Positions 11,501 to 26,500 of a stretch of DNA of 64,000 bases are shown in pieces. Source of the stretch: Galbula dea. Taxonomy: Eukaryota; Chordata; Aves; Piciformes; Galbulidae. The notes below the pieces were generated by a model that was not told where the DNA came from, searched no databases, and saw only the letters and a list, made by a program, of their open reading frames with translations. The DNA lies in the NCBI GenBank assembly GCA_013399015.1, contig VWZX01006549.1, forward strand, positions 124,001 through 188,000, read 5' to 3'. The position numbers and the translations under genes are program-made. Each line of letters opens with the position of its first letter. Position 1 is the first letter of the stretch.

Positions 11501-14500
11501 AAGTGAAAGATGAATAATTTCTTTTCCCTCTCAAGCTCAATTTCTCCTCCTATTATTTATGCCTTTTACCCACTCTTTTGCAGAAACTACTTATAGCTAA
11601 AAAAGGAAAGCTTTACTTCTCAAGTCTGTATATATACACCCACCAAGTACCCACAATAGGTAAGCAATCTAATGGGAGCTTGTCTAGTTTGTTGTTATAG
11701 TTTCTGATTTGAAAACTAACACACATACACACACAAAAAAACCCACATAACCCCACCAAAACCATCCCATTAAGTGCTATGTAAAAAGCCTGGTGAGATT
11801 TCATTTCCTCTGCCAAAACTAGCCAGTCTAAGTGCCCAGTGGGCTGCATGTTTCAGAGCTGCAAGGGGTGAATTCCCCATTTTTACAGAAGTGCTGAACC
11901 AGCACACTAAAAGGAGAGAATTTTCACAGAATCACAGAATGTTAGGAGCTGGAAGGGACCTCGAAAGATCATCTAGTCCAACCCCCCTGCCACAGCAGGA
12001 TTCCCTACACCAGGTCACACAGAAGCACGCCCAGATGGGTTTTGAATCTCTCCAGAGAAGGAGACTCCCCGACCTCTCTGGGCAGTCTGGGCCAGTTCTC
12101 TGGCACCTCAACTGGGAAAACATTTTTTCTTATATTCACATGGAACCTCCTATGCTTCAGCTTACAGCCATTGCCCCTTGTCCTGTCACTGGGCTTCACT
12201 GAGAAGAGCCTGACCCCATCCTCCTGACACCCACCCTTCACATATTTAAAAGCATAGATGAGGTCACCCCTTAGTCTCCTCTTCTGCAAGCTAAAGAGCC
12301 CCAGCTCCCTCAGCCTTTCCTCAGAAGGAAGATGTTCCAGCCCCTTCATCATCTTGGTGGCTCTGTGCTGGACTCTTTCCAGCAGTTCCCTATCCTTCTT
12401 CAACTGAGGGGCCCAGAACTGGACACTGTATTCCAGATGCAGTCTCACCAGGGTAGAGTAAAGGGGGAGAAGAACCTCTCTTGACCTACTAACCACACCC
12501 CTAATAGACCCCAGAACTTTCTCACATTTGCCAAAGGACCACAAGTAGCCTGGCTGAAAAGGTTTTGGAGAGATCTGGGGGAGTGGTCTGAGCCTTTTTC
12601 TGATCCAACACACATCTAAGAAATCAATTTACTAACCCCACTTATGTCCTTTTGCAAGGTTATTTCTGCCAAATGTTTCATCTGGTGAACTGTGAGAAGT
12701 CTTTGGGGTTTGTTTTGGTTTGTTGGGGTTCAATATGTGCACTCATATATATGTTCCTGCACAGAGATAAATATTTTCTTTCCCTACAGCTTACTTCTAC
12801 AGAAGCAGAGATTAATATTTCAAATGCAGGCATTTGCTACCATTTGAGATGCAGTTGGGTATGAGACCTCATCTCAGGCTGTCAAGGTGCAATGATGACA
12901 CCTCACAAGATTCAAGCCCTTCTGGAAATCAGGTGAAGCATTTTAGGGTATCTCAAGTGGCACTACACATCTGACATTTAGGCAACAGCATTAAGCCTCT
13001 AAGATTTCTGACTAAGAACTGTAAACCCAGGAACACTGCCAAATACACAAATCTTGAATATTAGTGCCATTAAGTAGGAAGCAGCACGTCCTTGGCTCAG
13101 GCAGCTCTTTTCTTCTGTCTCTGATCCATACTTTGTGGGTTTTTTTCCCCCTTTTTCTGTGAAGTTCTTGCCTCATTCTTATGGGCAGAGTTCCATGCCT
13201 GGAGCAAACAGCATCAGTGGCTGGGAGCCTGCCTGCCAAGTCCCTGCTGTCAGTGCATCCATTTGAGGATGTTCTACTCATTAGTACAGAGGCTTATGTA
13301 AACACAGAAACCAAAGTCCTCAAATTCTCTTTTTTATACACACCAAAAAATATTCTCCCACCTGAAATACATTTACAAAATAAATCAAGAGACTTTCAAG
13401 TATTTCCTGTCAACTGGCACCACCATTAAAGCTTAATAAAATGAAGATTATGTTAAAGTTTAACAACCTATATTATATCTTCAGAATCAGAACAAAGGTT
13501 ATTTTTAAATCCTGCACTGTGTGTGTGGACATATGTGGTTCTTCAGCTACAATAGCCCAAGAAAGGTTGAATGTATTGCACTGTGCTGAAGGAGTTTCTA
13601 CCCTGAACAGTGATTATGAACACAGAACAGCTTGCCCATCACTCAGCTTACTGCTCTACTGATAGAATATCCAAACAGTTTTGCAATTCCCTAGGTTTTA
13701 AGTGGCTGTTACTACAAAAACAAATCATGAAAAAGTTCCACTTCACTGCCAGTTTCAGAAAGCTGTTAGAAAGTCTTTTTTTTTCCTTTGTAATGCATTT
13801 GATCTTGTATCTCTCCCCACAGGAGGACTTGCATCCCATAGCATGGATAATTAACTAAATTTTAGATACCTATGTGACTAACTGCTATGATACTTTTTTT
13901 TGGTAGCTTTGTTGTACTTAAAGAAATTTAAATTACTTTTAAGTTTTCACTGTTAGAAAACCTGTTTCAGAAGCTGCATTTGTTTCCCTTTACAGTGAAG
14001 TGGCAGTAATAACAGAGAAGCAACTGCCACTTTTTATGCAAGGATTTTTCCAGCACTGTCACAATAAATTTCAAAGCAGACAAAGTAATGTATATGTTTA
14101 GTTACCAGGAGCCTAAGAACATACTCCTCACACTCAGTACATTGATTTCCTAGCTTAAATAGTCAAATATATATTTCTTGCATGAACAGGAATTCTTTGT
14201 TGAGAGAAGATGCCATGGGATCAACAATATGAAACACTAGTCTCACACACTGCACATCCAGGATCTATGCCAATATCAGAACACAAAATAGTAAGTGTCA
14301 TCTACAAGCTAGTTTGTCAAAGCATTAAGATTTCAGTTTAAAGCTGAAATTCCAGCCATCAAGTTCTACTTCCAAATCATTTAATCAATGTCACATTAGG
14401 ATGACTACCCAGTAACTTGCTGAAAGAAGAACACACCTATGGGGCAACTACAGAGTTAAAAGCAGTGCTAGGGACAAGGAAAAAAAACAAATCAAAACCA

Positions 14501-17500
14501 AATATTCCCCAACCCCAAACAATCTCTGCTAATCCTCTTGAAAATGCTCAAAGTAACACTACCAAGCAGTTACATACAAGAAAGGATGAGCTTCATATTT
14601 TAAAAATACAAAGCAAATTTAGATTGGGGGTTAGACCTTGGTGGGTTTTTTCCCTTTCCACAGTATATATTACACCCTTGTCTTTTCCTGCAGCCTGTTT
14701 TTTTCCCTTTTGTTGTTGTTTTGGGGGGGGGGGGGTTGTGTTTGTTTGGGATTTTTAATAAAGAACAGCATTTGAAAGCAATTTATACTGAAAGAAGCCT
14801 GAAGCCCTTTTTATAAATATCCATTCTAAATTCCTAGTGAAGGAAAGCTGACAAGTGTAAGCAAGCTCATTAAAACAGTCATAGGGTATGAGCTTCCAAG
14901 GGCTTCTTTGATGCAATTAGTGAACATGTTCTTTGAAAACAATATCTGATTTGTGTCAATCACATCTACAGGGAGGACTCTGAAACTTAGGCAGTCAAAC
15001 CAAAGATGGTTTGGATGATGATGGACAGCAGCACCACTGAGGTGCTGTAATGCAATGTCTTTCTGGGATGTATCTTGGGTTGGTTTTTTGGTTTGATTTT
15101 TTTCTTTAAACAGGATCACATTCAAAATTTATTACTTCTGTTGAAGATTCACTACTCATCCACCAATATTTCAGACCTTCCTACCTACCAAAAAACCCTC
15201 AAACAAAGCAATGTCTTAAAGTCTTCCCAATGAGTTGCTCAGGTACAATATTGCTCACTGACATCTCTGAAGAAAGAGAGTAACTAGTAAAGAAGTATCT
15301 TGAATCTGTCACAGTGAGGAACATGAATTAACATTCAGTACTAGCATTAGAGTAGCAATAAGACATGCTTCATAAAGAAACTCTTAAATAAGTCAGTTTT
15401 AATAATTCAGTGTGTGCTTGGAACAACAGTGTGCATACCAAAACAGCAAAGTAGATTTCAATAATTATATAACAACCTGAGACCAGAAATGCAGTATTTC
15501 TGATCTCTGTAATGTAGACTGTTTTGAGCAGGTATAAAACAGTCCATCCATTTACTTAAAAAATAGGTGTGTGTATCTTAAAAACCTTATCTTGTATGTT
15601 ATTACAGAAATGAGATCCTAGCTTACTACGAAGGGACATCAGCAGTGTGGCTGGAGATCTTTTGCTTGGAAAAATCCTAAAAAGGTTCAGTGCAAGAGCT
15701 GTTACTAAAATGAGCAATTTAGAATTTCAACTTATACATCCCTGCTCTCCAGGTGTGGTTTAGAACAAGCACTAGCTATTTGACTGTTTAAATATTCAGC
15801 AGGGATCTGCCAAGCAGGTCTTACACAAAATAGACACAGATGTTACTTTCTGCTCAGCAAAGGGAGCTCAGTTCTCACTTGAAACTATGACAAGATCCTT
15901 GCCAGTGTTATCCCTGACAATACTCTCAGATCTCAAAAACGAAATATTGCAAGACTTAATGAAAGTTAATTACTGAACTGCTCCAGTCAGCAGAAAATTT
16001 AAATTGAGTCCAGCAAAATGTCTGGCAAGGCAAAATAAACTACAGGAGCCAGTTCATGCTCTGTCACAGTGTAACAGACCTGCCATTCATTCAGTCAGAC
16101 TTGTGGTCAGTATTTCCATTCAAAACTTTGTTTATCAAGAATTTATTATGGGAGTTATTAAGTAGCTCCATCTCAAACTGACTTGGCAGACAAAAATCTG
16201 TAAATTCTCTTCTGTTACTTTTTTTTTAACAGAAGGGACAAACCTGTTGCATCCCTTCACTAACAGAGTTAAATAATTTTTTTTTTACTATTTTGTTTAG
16301 ACCTGTGCATGCCATTTGTTAAGTAACAGTGCTGATCTATGGCAGTGCCTAGCAATGCTTCCAAAACTGCCAGTGTGCATCTGACTTATTCTAACCCTCC
16401 CAAGATCAACACTTCCTACTTACAGTTACCCTATTCATAATATAGATACATATATATATATTTTAAAAAACAAGACCAAACACATAAGTTGGACAATGTC
16501 TACTTCATAGCTTTGAAAATTTGATCAAAAAGAAATTAATTATTCATATATCTGAGTTGAAAAATACATGGTTTTTAAACACTATTGGCATAGGATTAAA
16601 AAAAAGTCTGCTTTTAATTCAAGGAGGTATGGCAGTCATATTTTTCAACACATGTATCTTGGAAAACCTAACCAGCAAAGTCTTTTAACACATAGTAACC
16701 AACCGAAAGAGTAATTTGGCAACCCAAAGGACAAACTTGAGTTTCATAGGTCAGACTCGTTTGGAACAACATAGTAACAAGGGAACTACTGATGCTAGCT
16801 GTTGTGCTAAGACAAGGTGAAGCCTTTGGTTATGTACTTGTGCCTTGGCAGAGAAGTTGACTGATTGGATTCAGTTCAGGACTGCTAAAAGGGCTGTATC
16901 ACAAGAAAAGCATTCAGTCAAATTGATCCCAAGAAACTATCGGTGTTCTCAAAAGAACACATGAGGTATGTGAAGAAAGGAGAAAAAGGATCCACTAACA
17001 TAGCAACACTTAATCAGACACAAAATTCATTTTGTAGGTCTTGAACCACTGTGCTGGCAAGGCAGTAAAAAGTAAAGCAGCAAATGAGTCTCAATAAAAT
17101 TAAAGCATGACTACATTAAAGTACAAACTCTATTATCTTTATTTAATCTGACTACTAGCTAAAAAGAAGTCACCTTTAGTCCTCTAACAGATCACGGATA
17201 CTTGTGGTGCAAGGGCACCTCCACTTTTTTTGTTGTTGTTAAATTTGAATAGGTCAACTTGGAGTCTTAGTAGTGTGACTTTTTTAGGCCCTACAGCTGC
17301 ATCTAAAAAACTCTTCAGAGTTCCCAGCTTTCAGGTCTGGGGACAATGTGATATGCTCCAGCAAGATTTCTGATCTGGCCAATCAGGAGACCGAGGCTGC
17401 AGGGCACAGCATACTGTACAACACACCATGCTGTACAACTGCTCTGTAATTAGAGGCAGACCAACCAAATACAAAGAGAAACAACTTGGCTTCTTTTAAG

Positions 17501-20500
17501 CTCTGCTATGAGGTGCCAGAGAAGCACTGGTTTTGAATTGCATTTATCAAAAAGGTTCCAGATTAAAAAAAAGAAAGAAAAAAGAAAGCAAGACAAAATT
17601 TACAGTAGGAAAAGACTTGAGTGAAGACACTAATCATCATAGTTTCAGCTCAACTCCGAGAACCCGGTGTCATTTCACATTAGATTATAATCACAGCCCG
17701 AAATTCTACTTTCAAGCATTCTTGGTGAACAAGTAGCTTTACATATGAGACCAAAGGCAAATAATGACTAACCTTTCTACATTGACTGGCTTGTCAAATT
17801 TAAACAGAATATAATCTCCAGCAACTGGTGTGACAGCCCAGAAAAAATCTTCCCCTACGTAGGTTTTTTCTAGAGTATGGCCCTGGTAGACTTTTAAAGA
17901 TGTCGAAACCTCTGCAGGTGGATTCACGTGGATTTTGTGCAGCAATGGTTTCAGGAAGTCTTTATCCTAATTAAAAGAAAGACAAACATTGTGCTATCAG
18001 TTAACCTGGTTTATTACATTCTTTTCCCAGTGGTTCCACTGAAAACACTTGCATCAAATGGAAAATGAATGTATTACTCATGTACTGATGAATAAGATGA
18101 ACATGCTACTAAAGTTAAAAAAAATATCCTTAGCAAAAATCCACAAAACCAAGCTGAAATTAGCACCTCTTAGACTTGGTATTAACCAGTTTCAATTGCA
18201 TTTCATTCCAGTTGGAGTGATACACAATGTGTTTGAAAATGCCAGACAACAAGAAAATGTCTATTTTCTCAAAGGCTAAGAAGTTTTTCATTCATTCATT
18301 CAGCTTGCTCTGGAAAGGAAGGAAAATTGTAGGTACTAACTGTAAGTTTCTGGATCTTCCCTGCTAGAGAGGAGTGGAGGCCAACATGCTGAAAAAGAGA
18401 AGGCCTAAAGCGTATCCGTAGGTTAGATTTCTGTCGGTCACAATGTTTCTGAAATGAGAGGATAAGAAGGGGGAGTTAAAAAAAAATGAAAGAAAATCAC
18501 ATTAGTAAAACCAGCAGAAGGTTGCTGAGTTTTTACTGCAAGTATGTGATGTTACATGAACCAAAAAGACTCAAGAACTCAGATCTATTTACTCAGTCAT
18601 TCTTGTTCTGATTCCAGGTATCTATCAAGACTGCTGTGCAAATAAATACTGCTCTTGGTTCTTGCACAGAACCTGTTTATTCAGTCTTTCACCAGTGGTG
18701 CTACTTGAGAAATGAAGGACCAAAATCCAGAGTTTGTTCCCCACTTGGAACCTTCTCCATGACTGCTATCCAAGCGCTGGCATTCTGCAGAGCCTCAGTG
18801 GGGGTTATGTGAATGAGTTTAATTTAGGACTGCTGCACACAGGAAATAACTCGACTTTTGCTTTTCATCCTACTGCATCTGTCTCCAAAATCTGAAACAG
18901 TTATAATGTCTCTAAGAAATGTCTCTGAAGTTCTTCTTGAGATTAAAATCTTAGTAGGAAAACAGACTCTTTCAGGACACGCAGTAACCATAGTACATCG
19001 TATGCTGGCCTCCAGCTCACCAAAACCAACTCATTCACCATCATGAAAACATTTTAGAAACTCTATAATAAAAACAAACTTACAGCATCTTTCTCAGGGT
19101 TACACACTTTCACCCACAGGATATGGTCCAGAAGCCAATCAATAGGTTTCTCCTTATAAAACATAAATATGAACTCTACAATAAGAGTGATATCTGGAGA
19201 CTGGAACATTTTACCTACGATGACATTAAGAATAAGTGGAGTTATTTTAGATTAAAGATAACATTGCCTTTTGAAATCAGTGAAACAAGTTTGTGCCAAG
19301 ACAAGAAATGTTAGCAATGAACAACTGGAAATTTCAATGTTATTAAAAGCTCCATACTTTTCAGCTATGCAAAACTAAACTTTTTGAAAAAGAACTCATA
19401 GCAATATATCTTGGTGCTATTAAAATATTCAATGTATACTACAACAAATTGTCAGCCTGAGAAACCAGAGAAAGAAGAGTTATGGGTTTGTGTCCATTGT
19501 TCTCCATGCCACATGTAAGCTTCAAGCATCTGAGCTAAAGAGCTGTTGCAAGTATTACCTGCCCAGTCACACAACTGCATCTTTTGCAGATACAAGAAGC
19601 AGAGATGAACATCTACCACTAACTCCTGATCCTTCTGAGTAGCACATCAAAGGGAAAGAAGGAAGCTACTAGAACATAAGCAGAGACAATACAACTTAAA
19701 AAAAGAGAGACATCCCATAGCAGCAACCATTTTTCTCTGAAATGCATAGGCCATCAGCAAACTCATCCTGAGGGCATTTCCAACCAGCCACACCGAAAGC
19801 AGGCAGTTGCCCAGTGGAAAGCCTAAGTCCCTCCCACAAACAAAAACTGCAGAACTTCTTTGCCAAGTACTGTCATGACTGTGCCTTCCAGGACAGCATG
19901 CTGCTTGGTCAAGTACAGATGAACTTCTGGGTGGTGCTGTGCTACAGGATTCCTGGCAATCCTGCAAACTGTGCGGCTTCAAGGAGACCTTGGCTAAAGA
20001 AGGAAACTTACTGCTAAAGAAGAAAGTCTATTTACTGTCAACAAGAGCAACTTTTTATGTGGTTGTGGAATACACTTCACTGCCAGTACAAGTGTCTGAA
20101 AAGAAAGGTATTCAATACACTGGGCTATTCTTTTAGACTGAATAAAGCACTTAAAAAGGTGCCTTGTATAAAGACACTGCTACCAGGAGCAACACATAAC
20201 TGGGAGAGGGGCTGTCCAAGGCTGAACACAGACTGACAAGTGCTTGTACCAGGGACTGAGTGCCAGCTGAACTCCCATTACATGACAATGAATGCCTTAG
20301 GAGGACACTGGCTGAAGTGATTTTGTTCTGCAGACGGTGCTTAGATGTAGGCAGTGCAGGCATGGGCTCTTGAAGCACATGAGTGTTAATGGATCAGAGT
20401 CCAACAGAAGCTCTTCTCCAAGGCAAGTCCTCTGCCTGTCCATGCTTTGGAGTTCTGTACAACATACTAACACACAGCACTTGGGCACATGAATTTTCTT

Positions 20501-23500
20501 TCCCCCACTTATAATCTACAAGACTGTACAGGCTTTTTAAATAACAAGTTCCACAAGTGCTAGAAGTCTTTTTACATTTAAGAAGAACAGCTAGAGTAGA
20601 CATTAAGAATAGGTTCCCCTCTGAGGTGGCAAAAACACTTCCCACACTCATCAGAAAATGGGATTTGGTTCTTATCTACAAGAGGACAAAACTCTTTGGA
20701 AAGGCCACTAAGGAGCTGTACAGGAAAGCCTGGACGACAAACAATCAGGGAACAATGTTTTGCGTGCAGCTTAAAAACTATCAGCAATATAGCACTCCAC
20801 TTGAGCAGGTGGCTGAATGGAAATGAAGAAACTGTGCAAACAGTCTACCTTATTTAGCTATTAAGGAGGATGTTCACATTTATATAAGCAGAAGAGAGGA
20901 TAAACCTGAAGTATCACCCTGAACCAGTACTACACAAAAAGCAAAAAGTTATCTAAGTCTCAAGTGATTAGGAACATACATTTGCAGTGTGAATGTACAT
21001 ATGAAGTATCACTCAGAACCAGACACTCAGTTACTTCTCTTTCTTTTGAGGCTCACTGAAGTCTGTAATTCACAGAAGATTATCACAAGGCAGCATGAAA
21101 AAAAACAAACCCAAGGAGCTGGGAGTTCAAATCCCTGTTGTAACAGGAATGAAAAATTTCTCTGCTGAAACAGGTGACTGAGCTTGCTACATTACACAAT
21201 ATCTCCAAGTAAATATAGCATGCCAGGTTGTTAGCTTACATATATTAGCAACGAGGATATTTTTAAGTAAAAGTGTCAAATTTCTAGGGGCCCTGTTATG
21301 TATGCTTAGACTCTTACATCTAACTTTTACCCTGATTTATTTATTTATTATTAGTTTAATTCATCCTGATTTTACGTAAAAGAGAAACAGAGTATCACAA
21401 AAACCAGATTCTTTACTTCCATAAGGCAATTTTCTCTAGGCCTAGAGCCACTTTCCTCTTGGCCTGCTGTCAACCATGCAGCCAACCACCTCTGACTTGG
21501 GGAATAATCTAGTTAACGTGGTGATGTCAAAGGACACACCTGCAAAAAACAAACAAACAACAACAGAAAACCCCACCTGATACACTGAACTGCAATGAAT
21601 CAGAATGTGCTAGGTAAGCATCAGCTGGCTGTACCTGCATTAGCATCCTCAGACCCAACTGGCCTCTTTACATTACCCTGCCCAGCACTATGGAAGGGTT
21701 CAACAGTGCAGGCAAAGCCTGCTCACTTTAATTTGTCATGATCACTGGAGTGAAGATGAACAGGAAACACCCTGCTCTTGAGACAAGCCCTTGACTCCCC
21801 TCAGTAACCACAGACAGACATCCCCACACTACTTACTGTCACCACCTTCCACACCCAGCCTGGCACAGCTTAGCCGTAGGTCCTTGCCCTCCAGTACAAC
21901 ACAGCATCCCTCATCTGTCATTTCTGTCTCAGGACAGTAGAGCACAGCAGTACTGCCATGGATCAATGTTCCCTTTTTCTCCCCAGCATACTCTTCCTAA
22001 ACCATCTCAAACCAGGCCTCTGCAGTGAAGCAAATGGTAAAAAAGGTCTTCAAAGCTCTGGACCCATAACCGTACCCAGCTGCTTCTTGTGACAGAAAGC
22101 AGCCCAATACAACTTCAACTCTACAGACCTGACACTCTAGCTGCAATGAATCCAAATCAGCCAAACCCCTGCCTAGTCTCTCCTGAGAAAGGGTAGCAGA
22201 AGCAGCCTGGCTTTCCTAGGGCATAGCCATAGCTCAAGAACAAGAAGCAGGATTTGCCAAGGTCCTGCAGTCTTGTGGCCTTCCATGCATCTGCAGATGA
22301 GTAAAGTCCTGTGAGTCATGGAGCCCATGAAATGCCAACCAAGCCTACACTACAGACTGTTCACTGGCCATCCCCAATAGACAGTCAAAAATCATCAAGA
22401 CAGAGAGACCTAAGCAAAATTTCAGTCAGCATACATTGCCTCAAACCAAAGATATAAATTAAGGAAATTGCTGACAAATTTCCAGAGATTTCAGATTCTG
22501 GGTGGACACAACCTACCCTTGGAAAGAAACTTCAAAATCCAGAAGAATTAAGTCTCAAAGGTAAAGCCTTGCTTCAAAAACCCCTAGAGACTTACAAAAT
22601 GTGAAAGACTTACTCCATATTATTTATACACATGGATAAAAGTGTGTGCAAGGACTCAAAAATAATTGTGGAACATTTTCTGCTATTTATTGTGCCCTGC
22701 CAAGACCTTTGATATTCAGTCCATTTAAATGCTACCCCTTAGTGAACTCTCCTGGCCCTCTCAGTATTTTATTGGCAAGTACAAGACACACACAAAATGA
22801 AAAGCTTTGTTTTATGCAGTTCTCTGAACTGCAAATATCTAAATCATTCATTTTCATTCCTCTGCATTAGCATCATTAAATGTATTCTGTCTAGACCGAC
22901 AATAATCTCATACCTGCAAGCACATATTCTAACGAGAGTTAAAGTCTGCCAATGCTCTCCCTGTCAACAATATGCAAATCACTGACATTAAAATCAGAAC
23001 CTCTTTGAAGTTATTTAAGTCTCAAATATTTGACTTGATCTACCCTTCCCCAAATTTGAACTATGGGGATAGCTTTAGCAAAACTGTAATCAGAACAACT
23101 TAAAATAATCAGAACAACAGGCTTTAAAACACAGTAAGATCCAGAGGAACTGTACAGGACAACTGTACAGGCTGATTTCAGAGCACTGCCTAACAGTTTG
23201 TGACAGCTGGTATTACAGGTACAGTACAGAAGATTGCAGATCCTCTGGAAAACACCACTTACACAACTCAGTATTTCTCATAAAAAGCTAGCAGGACTTC
23301 CCTAAGTTGTGTTGGAGACCACTGTGCATACCAGAATCAGAAGAACAAAACATGCATCTCCTTCCACAGAGCTGCTCAGGGAAAGAGCATATGTCTCACT
23401 CATTATTTATTAGCTACTTGACAGCACTTACGACTATGCTTTCAGTATTTAAAACAAAAACAAAGGAAGTCATTCTGCTCTGCGGCAGAGGTGACAGAAT

Positions 23501-26500
23501 TCTGTAATCTTGCTGTCAGTCTGAATAGCTGCATTTGCCACTTCCTCATGTAGTACTTGCATAAATTAGATTTTCAGTTCAGATATACACTATGACAAAA
23601 TAATGTTTTAACCTAGCAAAGTTGCAAGCAAATCAAGGTTTCCAATAGCTTAAAGTGAATCAGCCACAACCTCTCTTGGAGATTATTTCCAAATCAGTAG
23701 CATCTAGGCAACTCAGTTGTCTCAGCCATCTACACATAAAACTCACCCTCACCCCACAAACCACTACTTCTGCTCTTCTCCATAGCTATCTGCATTACCA
23801 AGTGATCATAGTATCAGTTTGCAACAGGATCCATCCATCCATCCAATCTACAGCACCTGCATAAGATTTTTATGCAATATATGGTTATAGCACACCAACG
23901 TGTCTAAAAGAAGTTTTAGCCACTATCATGACTACTAATTTTTTTCTCAAAACTTAAAAGACAGAGTAAGTAGCTAAACTGGGAGAAAAAAACATCTCAT
24001 TTATTTTTTTAGGTAGAAAAGCAACATTAAGATGTGTAGCCATAACTAAAAGCATCTTAAATTCTACTGACATAATTTAATTAAAAGCAGGCAAGCAAAT
24101 AAGATACATGGAACAAAGAACAGGGATGCAAGCAGCAGGAGCTGATAAGGAAATTTAACTACAACTATTTCTGAAAAACAACTTTAAATTTTTTTTAAAC
24201 AGTTGTGCAGGTGATAAAGCCAAATCTCAGCAGTAAGAACTACCTACCTACCCCTTCTGATTTAGACAATGTGCCCTCTATAGCAGCACTGAGAACAGCA
24301 AGGGGTGTGAAATACACAAATAAGTGATCTGAAACACTTGTAAATGGGTGCATGTCCTTAACTCTTAAGTTGATTTACACCTATTTTGACATGTTGGTCT
24401 TACAAAACTGTTGTTCATTGCAAGTAAAAAATATACTCTAACTACACCTAGGAAGGCAGAGACTGTCCTAACTTCTTGATGGAGTAGAAAGGTGGAGGTA
24501 AAGCAGGCTTTGCAACCAGGACAAACTGATGCCTGCTGATTCTTGGAAGTTTTGGTATAAACACCACTGAAGTTGTTTTCAGTGGAGTTAGTTTTTGTAC
24601 TTTTTTCTTTTACTTCAGTCAGTTGTTTTAATGAATTTTTTCTTTTAATGGCAGCTAAATTCAAAACAAGTCACTCCCAGCACTTTGAGTGTTAGTATTT
24701 TTATAAATTAACTTTTGGTTACAAAAATACCCTCTCTTCCAACAGTTTGAGTTTGCCTCAGATGTACAAAAGTATAAAAAGCAACTGAAAAAAACCCCAA
24801 ACCCATGAGTTAAACCAGAGCTCCTAAAAAACCCAATTAATTTCTACTTCTTATTTCCAGTACAAAGATAGCTTTGAAGTTAGATCACTATTAATTCCCA
24901 GACACTGAGGATGAATGTGTTCTTTCAAACTACTGAAGTGAACATATTCTTACCAATGAAACCCAGCTGAGAAAATTCTAGAATCATCCAATCTTCAGAA
25001 GCAAGCTGAAGTGCAAAATTTTTTATTGTGCTGAAATAATTCTGCTTGACAACGATGTCATCTTCAAGCTAGAGGGAGATAGCAATGATACCAACATAAA
25101 TACAGAAAGCAACAGGGAAGCAATAAGAAAAAGCATAGGTAGGAAATACTGATTTATAATATATTGCTAACACATAGCTATGCATTTCTAAGGCAAGTGC
25201 TGCTATGAAACCTAGACAAGAATAAGTATTGCAGGGATCACAGTCCATCTATTTGTGAAGAACTAATCCAGAATCTTTCTGTAGTAAGAATCCACAAATG
25301 TAGCTTAAGGAAATTGCTTTCCTAGCCTCTCTTGTCAGAGAGAAGCCATCAATGACATGATGTTAAACTAAGTGACGTCAGCAGCAGAACAAGTAGAATA
25401 TCTGCATTATTTGGATGCAAAGGTGACCCTTTATTCATACATCTCACAGCACTGCAAGAATTTCTCCCCTAAGAAAAGAAAGAAGCTAAGAAACATATTA
25501 TCTACAGAGGTGGGATTTATTTCACCTAGCTTATGCTGTCCAACAGAAGAACAGCTGCATAGGCTTCAATTCTGGGCAGAACTACTGCTAAGATGGGGAG
25601 CTACAATTCCATCAATTCACAGGAAGTGCAAGCTATTGCTTTAAGGATCCTGCTTCTCCTGTCCTTTCTCCCCATGCATTCATACTCCCTGCTTTGTGCT
25701 GGCATGAGTATTTGTGTGACTGCCTAGCTCCAAAATGACTGTCTCATGTCATTGCCTGTGCAGCTTCCAGGAGAGCTAAGTCTCCAACAGCTCTCAGAGA
25801 GCAATCAGCATAGCTTTATAAAAACTAAATGAGATGAGTGGGGCTTTATACCCAAAGGAAGCAGCCCCCAAATCTAAATAAAGATTATAAGCACAGTTAC
25901 TCACTAAGTCTGCAATACCTGTAGGTAAGGCTTCAAAGCAGCAAGGCATAATAGGAACAATTCTGAGCTAAATTAAATGTAAAAAAATTGCTTAACTCTT
26001 GAAAATGTCTTCCAAAAAGAAGAAAAGAAAACAAGTCTAGCAATACATTGAAAACATATCTATATGCAACAGTCATATTGAAGTAAGGCTCCCTTGTCTT
26101 CAAAAGAAAGTAAAAATGGAGTTTAGCTTGATTTCCACTCAAAACTGTGCTGGTAGTTTTTGCCTAGGTGACTCAACACTAACTCATCTGGGGGATAAGT
26201 CAAAAGCAGTAGTTAAGCTGTTTGTATTCCTTCACTTTTTTACTAAGGATCTTAAGATAAAATAAATCAGACGGGACAAATTACTTTCTACTTCAGAGAC
26301 AGCTGCCCTCCATGAATTACTTCTTCATATACCATAACCTCCATACTTAATGCCCTCCTTCAGCTATGGAATCAAATTATCTCTGCTCTGTGGAGACCCT
26401 TCTGACGTGTCCAAAAGCATAATTTCTGGAGAGTCATTTGAAAACAAAGAAGAGAAATTTACCTGAATGTAATAAACCCCCTTTTTCTGGGCATACATCA

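Larger units (their letters stand above)
8010..17772 (-). other. MGAT4A intron 12 (9.8 kb)
   Basis: Long intron between exons 12 and 13. It contains a G/T-rich tract at 9966-10145, a CR1 LINE at 11929-12610 and a G13 run at 14723-14735. The rest shows only short ORFs without recognisable protein features. Confidence 0.85.

Noticed and set aside
14417..14758. 113-codon plus-strand ORF ending at the G13 run
   Set aside because: Low-complexity Lys/Asn-rich then Phe/Gly-rich composition, no family match, inside an intron.
20557..20826. 89-codon plus-strand ORF in intron 9
   Set aside because: Considered as a retrogene or worn repeat, but no family resemblance or poly(A) tail was found.
21122..21134. 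Second B-box-like string ggagttcaaatcc in intron 9
   Set aside because: No A box or clover-leaf around it; a degraded SINE cannot be supported.
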